Part shown: positions 6,690 through 14,200 of the stretch, piece by piece
Layout of the letters: every line of letters starts with the position of its first letter
How positions within the stretch are numbered: the first letter of the stretch is position 1
Virus record (IMG/VR): IMGVR_UViG_3300007770_000104
Coordinates: 1-21,513 of that record
Direction: 5' to 3' (one strand)
Length of the DNA stretch: 21,513 bases
Source of the DNA: a virus
The notes under the pieces: model-generated
What the model saw: only the letters and a program-made list of their open reading frames with translations
Databases searched by the model: none
What the model was told of the DNA's origin: nothing
Made by a program: the position numbers and the translations under genes

Positions 6690-7199
6690 ATGAAAAAAGG
6701 CGAGATGATAAAAATAATAGAACGAGTAGTTCGTAAGGAAGTTAAAAAACAAATGAATGAGATATTTATTAAAGAAGGAAACTCTACTTCTCTCACCGAA
6801 TTAGTTTCAAAATCATTAACCGAAAAAGAGTTTAAAGAGCCAATTAGAAAAGAATATAAAGTTGGTAAAAAAGAAGAAATTAAATATACGAAAAATAAAG
6901 AGTTAAATAAAGTTTTGAATGAAACTAAAGGTGGACTCCCCCAGGGTGATGGAACTGAATCTTATCCTACGATGGGTGGAGGAATATTCGATTCGAATAA
7001 AGTAACAGAGGTAGCAATGCAGAGCGGAGAATTTGGAAACACTGGTGAATTTAAAAGAGAATTGGGCGCTGCAATGACAGCTAAGTCAGCAGGAGTACCA
7101 ATTGAAAAAGTTCCAGAATCTACAATGAACGCTTTAACAAGAGATTATAGTGATTTAATGAAAGCGATAGATAAGAAGAAAACAAATGGCGTCGAATAG
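6690..7199 (+). CDS. Unknown basic/helical protein upstream of gp25
   Basis: A 169-residue protein beginning with a charged helix (MIKIIERVVRKEVKKQMNEIFI), a Lys/Glu-rich stretch to about 75, a Gly-rich segment (GGLPQGDGTESYPTMGGGIF, 81-100) and a helical C-terminal part ending DLMKAIDKKK. No enzyme motif or membrane segment is seen. ATGGAG precedes the ATG at normal distance. The 3' end overlaps the gp25 gene by 14 bases, indicating close translational coupling with a baseplate wedge component. Possible structural adaptor or chaperone; function not assignable. Confidence 0.7.
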   Translation: MKKGEMIKIIERVVRKEVKKQMNEIFIKEGNSTSLTELVSKSLTEKEFKEPIRKEYKVGKKEEIKYTKNKELNKVLNETKGGLPQGDGTESYPTMGGGIFDSNKVTEVAMQSGEFGNTGEFKRELGAAMTAKSAGVPIEKVPESTMNALTRDYSDLMKAIDKKKTNGVE

Positions 7200-7578
7200 A
7201 GAATATGATCAAGATCCAGATGTTACTATAGGGATAAGATTGCCAATTGATGAAAATTGGACACCATCAGAATCTACTATGACTGCAGCTGAGTTTAATA
7301 TTCAAAATTTACTTAAAACTAAATTTGGTGAAAGAGTGGCTCATCCTACTTTTGGATGTGCTCTAGCATCTATTTTATTTGAGCAAATGGATGATTCTAT
7401 AAATGATAAAGTAGATGAAGCACTAAATGATGCAATAGATAAATGGCTTCCCTATATTAGAATTGTAAATATAGATACCAAAATAGATGATCGTAATAGA
7501 AGATTGAACATTTCACTTACGTATGCTCTAAAAAATGACCCAACTAGAACAAATACTACTATGATTGTATATACTTAG
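7186..7578 (+). CDS. gp25: Baseplate wedge protein gp25 (GPW/gp25 family)
   Basis: At 130 residues it matches T4 gp25 (132). Family marks are the N-terminal IGIRLPID (15-22), TAAEFNIQNLLKTKFGERV (33-51) with the conserved G-x-R turn, HPTFGCALASILFE (53-66), a helix DDSINDKVDEALNDAIDKWL, and the C-terminal strands YIRIVNIDTKID and LNISLTYAL. gp25 joins the wedge core and is related to T6SS TssE, contacting the first sheath layer. It starts inside the upstream gene (14-base overlap) and is followed ten bases later by gp6, the order expected for a wedge operon. Confidence 0.92.
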   Translation: MASNREYDQDPDVTIGIRLPIDENWTPSESTMTAAEFNIQNLLKTKFGERVAHPTFGCALASILFEQMDDSINDKVDEALNDAIDKWLPYIRIVNIDTKIDDRNRRLNISLTYALKNDPTRTNTTMIVYT

Positions 7579-7588
7579 GAGTTAAAAT

Positions 7589-9499
7589 ATGCCAACTTAT
7601 AAAAAAGATATATCATATTTAGGAAGAGATTTTGCAGGTTTAAGAGGAAACCTTATAGAATTTGCAAAAACATATTTTCCTAATACTTATAAAGATTTTA
7701 ATGAATCTGCTCCTGGCACTATGTTTTTAGAATCTGCAGCATATGTTGGAGATGTTTTGGGTTATTACATTGATGCTATGTTTAAAGAAAGTTTGTTACC
7801 TTATGCAGAAGAAAAAAATCAAGTATATAATATAGCACAATTTATGGGATATACTCCCAGATTGATATCACCATCCATGGCTACAGTTACTTTTTCACAG
7901 GAAGTTCCAGCTATGACTGATGACCCAACACAACCAGATTATGATTATGCTTTAAATGTTAAAGCAACTACTAGACTATTCGCTCCTAATTTTGGAGTTG
8001 AATATAGATTGTTAACTGATTGTAATTTTAAAGTAGACCAGGGAGATGTTGTAAAAGAAATTTCACAAACATCTACTACTGGAACTATTGAATATTATAG
8101 ATTACATAAAAAAGTAACAGTTGTAAGTGGGTATAGTAAAACAGAAACATTTACATTTGGAAGCCCAATTAAATATGATAGAATAACCTTATCAGAAGAA
8201 AATGTAACAGATATTATTTCTGTAACCGATGGAGACGGAAATACTTGGTACGAGGTCCCATTTTTAGCACAAGATATGGTTTTTTCAGAATTTCAAAATA
8301 TAGAGTCTAATGATACATCATTAGTTCAATTTGATGATACAAATCCATATATTTTAAAAAGATTAAAAACATCAAAAAGATTTAGAACATATGTAAGACC
8401 AGATAAAAAAACTGAAATTCGGTTTGGGGCAGGGACTTTAGTGACTCCTGATGAAGAATTAATTCCAAATCCCGATAATGTTGGTAGTAATCTACCAGGG
8501 TCACCATCTAAATTAGGAATTGCTTTTGATCCCAATAATTTTACAAAAACAAGAGCGTATGGTGAAGCCCCGTCTAATACTACATTGGAAATTACTTATG
8601 CATTTGATGGTGGTTCTAAACATAATGTTAGGTCAGGCGAAATAAATTCTTTTGCTTCTAAAATTGTTACAAGTTTACCTTCAACGTTGGATGGTAGTAA
8701 AATAACGAGAGTTAATAATTCATTGAGTGTAGTTAATGATGAACCATCTTCGGGAGGAATGGATGTAGAATCTATAGAAGAAATTAAACAAAATGCTATA
8801 GCATATTTCCAGGCTCAAAGTAGGTCGGTAACTAAAGATGATTTACTTGTTAGAATTTATGCGTTGCCTGAAAGATATGGTAATATAGCTAAAGCGTATG
8901 TTGTGCAAGATGAACAAATAACTACACAACCTGGAGAAGAATTAACTTTTAGTAAAAATCAATTTGGATTAAATTTATATTTACTTGGGTATAATAATAA
9001 TCGTAAATTAACTAAATTAAATGATGTTACTAAAAAGAATCTTAAAATATATTTAGATAGATTTAGAATGATAACAGATGCTTATAATATAAAGGATGCT
9101 TATATAGTTAATATAGCTATTAAATTTGATATATTGACAAAAAAAGGTTATAATAAAAATGAAGTTTTAGTGAATGCAATTAATGAAATGAAAAATTATT
9201 TTAATATAGATAGGTGGCAAGTTAATCAACCAATTGTAATTGCTGAGGTGGTAGCTAAGTTAATAGAAGTTGAGGGGGTGGTTGGAGTAGAAACTCCTAG
9301 TGATTCTAATCCACTAGGAACAAATATAGTAATAGAAAATAGATATGACACTGCAAAGGGATATTCAGGAAATGTATATGATTTAGGAGACCCATCGGTG
9401 ATCAAAAATGGTGTAGTTTATCCATCTAGAGACCCAGCAATTTTTGAATTAAAATATCCAGATACAGATATTATCGGTAGAGTAGTGGGAGACGTATAA
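7589..9499 (+). CDS. gp6: Baseplate wedge protein gp6 (Baseplate_J family)
   Basis: This 636-residue protein is close in length to T4 gp6 (660) and related to P2 gpJ and T6SS TssF-type proteins. The N-terminus is typical: DISYLGRDFAGLRGNLIEFA, FPNTYKDFNESAPGTMFLE and YVGDVLGYYIDAMFKESLL. Around 388-420, SGGMDVESIEEIKQNA and the following RSVTKDDLL form the characteristic Baseplate_J motif. The C-terminal third (about 470-575) has the alternating pattern with NIAIKFDI and IAEVVAKLIEVEGVVGVE. gp6 forms the dimer core linking baseplate wedges into a ring. GGAG lies eight bases before the ATG; the stop overlaps the next start as TAATG. Confidence 0.92.
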   Translation: MPTYKKDISYLGRDFAGLRGNLIEFAKTYFPNTYKDFNESAPGTMFLESAAYVGDVLGYYIDAMFKESLLPYAEEKNQVYNIAQFMGYTPRLISPSMATVTFSQEVPAMTDDPTQPDYDYALNVKATTRLFAPNFGVEYRLLTDCNFKVDQGDVVKEISQTSTTGTIEYYRLHKKVTVVSGYSKTETFTFGSPIKYDRITLSEENVTDIISVTDGDGNTWYEVPFLAQDMVFSEFQNIESNDTSLVQFDDTNPYILKRLKTSKRFRTYVRPDKKTEIRFGAGTLVTPDEELIPNPDNVGSNLPGSPSKLGIAFDPNNFTKTRAYGEAPSNTTLEITYAFDGGSKHNVRSGEINSFASKIVTSLPSTLDGSKITRVNNSLSVVNDEPSSGGMDVESIEEIKQNAIAYFQAQSRSVTKDDLLVRIYALPERYGNIAKAYVVQDEQITTQPGEELTFSKNQFGLNLYLLGYNNNRKLTKLNDVTKKNLKIYLDRFRMITDAYNIKDAYIVNIAIKFDILTKKGYNKNEVLVNAINEMKNYFNIDRWQVNQPIVIAEVVAKLIEVEGVVGVETPSDSNPLGTNIVIENRYDTAKGYSGNVYDLGDPSVIKNGVVYPSRDPAIFELKYPDTDIIGRVVGDV

Positions 9500-10623
9500 T
9501 GCATTATTTTGAATACGCATCAGCAGACGCAACATTGTATGAGGGACCAGTTACTCAATCTCAAAATACTGGAATGGATGAAATATTAGAAATAAGAAAA
9601 GATACTAATAATAATGCTTCAATAATAAATGTATCCAGAGCGGTAATTAAATTTGATTTATCTTATATTTCACAGTCCATTCACTCTGGATTAATTCCAT
9701 CTTCATCATCAGATCCAAAATTTTATTTAAATTTATATGATGCAAATTCATCTAATTTAACGACTAGTCAATCTTTATATGGATATGCGGTAAGTCAATC
9801 TTGGACAGCAGGAGAAGGTAAATTTTATGATGACCCAAAAGATGAAGAGGGAGTGAGTTGGCGATATAGACACGGAAAAGTAGATACTACTCAATGGATA
9901 AGTGGTAGTAATGATACGGGTGGAACTTGGTATAGTGGTAGCGGGGCTGAAGCTTCTCAATCTTTTGAATGGGAAACTACTGATATGCGTATGGATGTAA
10001 CTGACATTGTGTGGAGATGGTTACATAGTACGGTACCAAATGAAGGGTTTATGATTAAAAGAAGTGGAAGCGTTGGCAATTCAGATTCAAATGCAGAAGA
10101 AGGAAATACTACAAAGTATGGACATTTTGCATTTTTTAGTAGAGAGACAGATACAATCTATCAACCAAAATTAGAAGTAGTTTGGAACGATTCTGTGTGG
10201 GCAACGGGTTCTTTAAATCCACTAGTTACTGCTGATTTAGAAGATTTAGTAGTTTATATGAAAGGATTAAGATCTGATTATAAAGAAAATTCAAAAGTAA
10301 AATTTAAACTTGTAGGTAGAGAAAGATATCCTACTAAAACATATTCTTCAACTACTGTGTCTGATAGTGTAACTGTTAAATATTTACCAAGTGCTTCTTG
10401 TTATTATCAAATAAAAGATGCATTAACCGAAGATGTAATGGTATCTTATGGGTCTGGTTCATATTTGTCATGTGATAGTTCAGGTAATTATTTTAATGTG
10501 TGGTTGAAGGGATTACAGGCTGAAAGATTTTATCAAATAGAATATAAAGTTGTAAGTGGAAGTGGCGTAAGTCAAACAATAAATTATTATGGTGGTGATT
10601 TTAAATTTAAAGTGAGTAGATAA
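9499..10623 (+). CDS. DNRLRE-like virion structural protein
   Basis: The N-terminal two-thirds of this 374-residue protein (about 1-235) fits the DNRLRE/CBM96-like beta-sandwich type found in marine phage structural proteins. Seen motifs are an ADATLYEG opening (9-16), RAVIKFDLSYI, LNLYDA, SQSWTAGEGKFYDDP, VSWRYRHG, DMRMDVTDIVWRWL (162-175), NEGFMIK and FFSRETDTIYQPKLEV (212-227). The remaining part (about 245-374) is another beta-rich region with many Tyr/Ser. It sits where gp7/gp8-type wedge genes lie in T4 order, between gp6 and the giant protein, with TAATG overlaps on both sides. A peripheral baseplate or fibre-attachment role, possibly glycan-binding, is inferred. Confidence 0.75.
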   Translation: MHYFEYASADATLYEGPVTQSQNTGMDEILEIRKDTNNNASIINVSRAVIKFDLSYISQSIHSGLIPSSSSDPKFYLNLYDANSSNLTTSQSLYGYAVSQSWTAGEGKFYDDPKDEEGVSWRYRHGKVDTTQWISGSNDTGGTWYSGSGAEASQSFEWETTDMRMDVTDIVWRWLHSTVPNEGFMIKRSGSVGNSDSNAEEGNTTKYGHFAFFSRETDTIYQPKLEVVWNDSVWATGSLNPLVTADLEDLVVYMKGLRSDYKENSKVKFKLVGRERYPTKTYSSTTVSDSVTVKYLPSASCYYQIKDALTEDVMVSYGSGSYLSCDSSGNYFNVWLKGLQAERFYQIEYKVVSGSGVSQTINYYGGDFKFKVSR

Positions 10624-11222
10624 TGCCTTATAGTAAGGAAGAAATAAAGCATTTAGCATTTGTTAAAAGGTTACGAGAAAAAAATGCAGTTCAATATCTT
10701 GCGGATAGAGATGTATATTTAACTGAATGGGTAAATGACCCCGCATCTAGTGGAGGCCAATCTAATAATGGATGGGAAAGTAATAATGGAAAACTTTTAC
10801 CAGGACAAGTTTTAAATATGGCACCTAGGACAGACGTAAATGGAAGACTGGTATATAATTTATATCAGGACATTCAAAGTGGAAATTTTCAACAAAGTAT
10901 AAATTTTATTAGCCGACAAGTAGCTTATCCAGGCAGTACTATGCCTACAGAATATGATGTAGAACTTACAGTTAATTTTGTTGAAACTATCAGTCAGGGG
11001 AGAGACAGATTTGTTCCTCACTCTGCGGTAAAAGTTATAGATAATAGATTTGAAGAGGTAGATCATTTAACATCAGGTACTAGTGAATATACAAGTATTG
11101 CTGATACCACATCAGATACAACAAGCGGAGATACTGGTTCCACCAGTAGTAATTCCTCTAGTGGCGGAGGTTCTGGAGGTTCTGGTGGATCACAATATAG
11201 TAATCAAGTTACAATTACATAG
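10623..11222 (+). CDS. Virion-associated unknown protein with Ser/Gly-rich tail
   Basis: A 199-residue protein. Residues 1-145 look like a folded domain (YSKEEIKHLAFVKRLREKN, then TEYDVELTVNFVETIS, and HSAVKVIDNRFEEVDHL). The C-terminal 50 residues are low complexity Thr/Ser/Asp then Gly/Ser (GGGSGGSGGS near 183-192), ending in SNQVTIT. Such a tail is probably a flexible linker or exposed tail. It lies in the baseplate cluster, overlapping the upstream gene by one base and ending ten bases before the giant structural gene, with which it may interact. No family is recognised. Confidence 0.72.
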   Translation: MPYSKEEIKHLAFVKRLREKNAVQYLADRDVYLTEWVNDPASSGGQSNNGWESNNGKLLPGQVLNMAPRTDVNGRLVYNLYQDIQSGNFQQSINFISRQVAYPGSTMPTEYDVELTVNFVETISQGRDRFVPHSAVKVIDNRFEEVDHLTSGTSEYTSIADTTSDTTSGDTGSTSSNSSSGGGSGGSGGSQYSNQVTIT

Positions 11223-11232
11223 TGGTGAATAA

Positions 11233-14200
11233 ATGAGTTATTTAATTCCAGATAATATAAAAAGTAATATAAGATATGATAGGGATTCTTATAATCATGC
11301 AACTTATTCTCCGTTAGGTACGATGCAAAGTCCTATAGGTCCTAGAGATTTTATTTTAATGACTGCTGTTTATACTGATTCAGGTATTGCAGCAGGTAGT
11401 AATATTATATCACTTGATACGGCTTTAGAAGAAAACCATAAAATTAATTTAGCTGATGCAGTAAATTCGATGGGAATATTAAGTGGTAACATTACACTAC
11501 AATATAGTTTTTTACGTTGTGAAGCAGGTTCACATCAAACAGTATTAATAGATAAAGAACGAAATTTTTATAGAGATACAGTTGTAACAAATAATGGCAA
11601 AATGTATAAAAATACTGTTTCTCCAGACGGAGATCCAGATGAAGCTTTTTGGGCCAATGTAATTTCATCAAACGAAAATATAGAAGAGTTTAGAGTTTTT
11701 TCTAAACGATTTACTTATGAAATTTCTAATATTTCACCAGCAAGAGATGAAATTGAAGTTAAATTAAAAAATGGTTTGACTGGGAATACATTTTACCAAA
11801 GTCAATTTGATGACTTTAAAACTGGACACGAAGATAAATTATCTTATAAGTCTGATGATATTAGTTATCAGATAGTAGATACTAATAAATTACAGGCATG
11901 GGATGCATCTAGTATGGCAGCAGGAGACCCCATTGTTTCATTTGGCAATTCACCCAACGTTGAAACTTTTTCTGATATAACAGTAGAAATTCCCAAAGCT
12001 TTTATTGTATCTACTAGGGAAGAAGAAAATATAACGGTTAATAGAGAACTATATATGGAACCTAAACCAGTTCATGTGCCTTCCGCTCAACAATCTCAAG
12101 AGTCTCCAATGGGGCAATGGGTATATGTTATAGATTGGAGTGGAAATTCTTCCTCACCTGGATCATGGATACCAAATACAGAGGGTTTAGAAATAACGGA
12201 TGAGGGATCAATATTATATCCAGGAAATTTGATTACAGGTATGCCATTAGATGTAGCTTCTAATCTAGAGACGTTTCATGAAAATTCAAAAGAAACTCTT
12301 ACAGATTCACTAATACCCAGTATACCATCAACAGATGATTTAATTGTATATAGTCAATCAGATATTGTTCAATATGTACCCACAACTCAAGATGTTAGTA
12401 ATGATGCGGCTGCAGCCGGTGAAGATTCATATTTAAAAGGAATTAAATTTTCTGAACCTTTTAAAGCTTGGTTTAATAATAATGCTAATGGATTATTTCA
12501 TCATCCCCTATATGGTAGTAAATTACCAACAGATTCGCAATTATTATTTTATTTTGTAGAAAAATCTACCTCTGGAACTTCTACTGAACATTTAGGTATG
12601 TTGCAAATATTATTATCTGATTTTCTTGTGAGTAGAGAAGATTGTATAGAGAAATTATTAGCTGATTATATGTATGTCGATCCTGACCCAACAGCAGCAA
12701 AATATTTTAGAGACGTTGAAAAGAAAGAGCGAGTTATGGTAACTGATTATGCGCCATATAGAGCTAAGCTTATTGGTTATGATCGAGAGGGTGATAAGGT
12801 AAGTTGTTTTAATATTAAACATGACTATGAGGGAGAGTGGGATGGTACGAGGAGATTAGCGCAGACAATTGAAGAAGCAGCCGAAGTAATTGGTATTACT
12901 TATGAATCTATAAATACTGATATAAAGGAAATTAATTTTTATATTGGGGCAAAGCAGATGATGGATTTAACGTATTATGCCGTTGTAGGACAATCCACAT
13001 TACATCTTATTATAAATAAATTAGATTTAGACGACACAATGGTTTTAAAATTATATAATCCGTTATCAAATAATGTGCAGTTGGGTGATGATATATATTT
13101 TGCTAGGGAAGTAATATCACATAGAGAATTTGATTTAAATTTAAATAATTTTACACAACCAATAATACCAGATACTATATTGAGATTACCGTCAGGAACT
13201 TCTGGTGATGATCCAATAGTTAGAAATAGATCAACTGAATATCAAAATTGGGATGATTTATTATTTAAGAGTAGCTCATTAGCACAGGACATAGAAAGAG
13301 ATATTATAAGTGGGTCTGTGAATCAAGTGCGCTTAAATATAGATTATTCACATTATGATAAATTTATGAAATTTGGTTCTGCAAAACGGAGATTGGAAAA
13401 TTTTAAAACTAAATTAGAAAATATAGAATTAAATAATGCTTATAGTCAATCAATTGCAGGCACATATTATGATACAGGTTATTTGGGAAATGACCCAAAT
13501 ACTGCAATAGCAAGTGCAGGAACTGATGCTAGAAAATGGGAAATTGCTAATAGTAAAATTATAAATAATTTTGATGGATATGAACGATATTTGTATTTTG
13601 AAAGTTCTTCATATAAATCTGGTAGTAGTTCTCAATATTCATCAGCTAGTGTTGATTTATTATATGATGCATCATGGCCTAAGAAAAATACTACTAAACC
13701 GCATATTTTATCTGAAATAACTTCTTCAGAGGCAATAACATGGTATGATAATCAAATAATAAGTGCATCAGATTTTGATCATGAAAATAGAGATAGATTA
13801 TTATATCATTTACCCGAGCATATTAGAGATGATGTAGATAATACTGCTTTTACAAAATTTGTAGATATGACTGGTCATCATTTTGATAATATAAAAAATT
13901 ACATTGATAGATTTGGTCAAATTTATGAAATTGATGAACAATTAGATAAAGGATTATCTAAACAACTTATTTATAGTGTAGCAAAGGGGTTTGGTTGGAA
14001 TCTACAAGACGGATATGATTTAGCTAAATTAGATAAGTTCTTTTTTGGTAAATCAGTAGATAAAACTAATTTTGCTACAACTCTTTATGCTAGCTCTTCA
14101 TTACAGGATATTTCACGAGAAGTCTGGAAAAGAATTATAGCCAATATGCCTTTATTTTTAAAATCACGTGGTACTGTTGAATCGTTGAAAGGATTAATAA

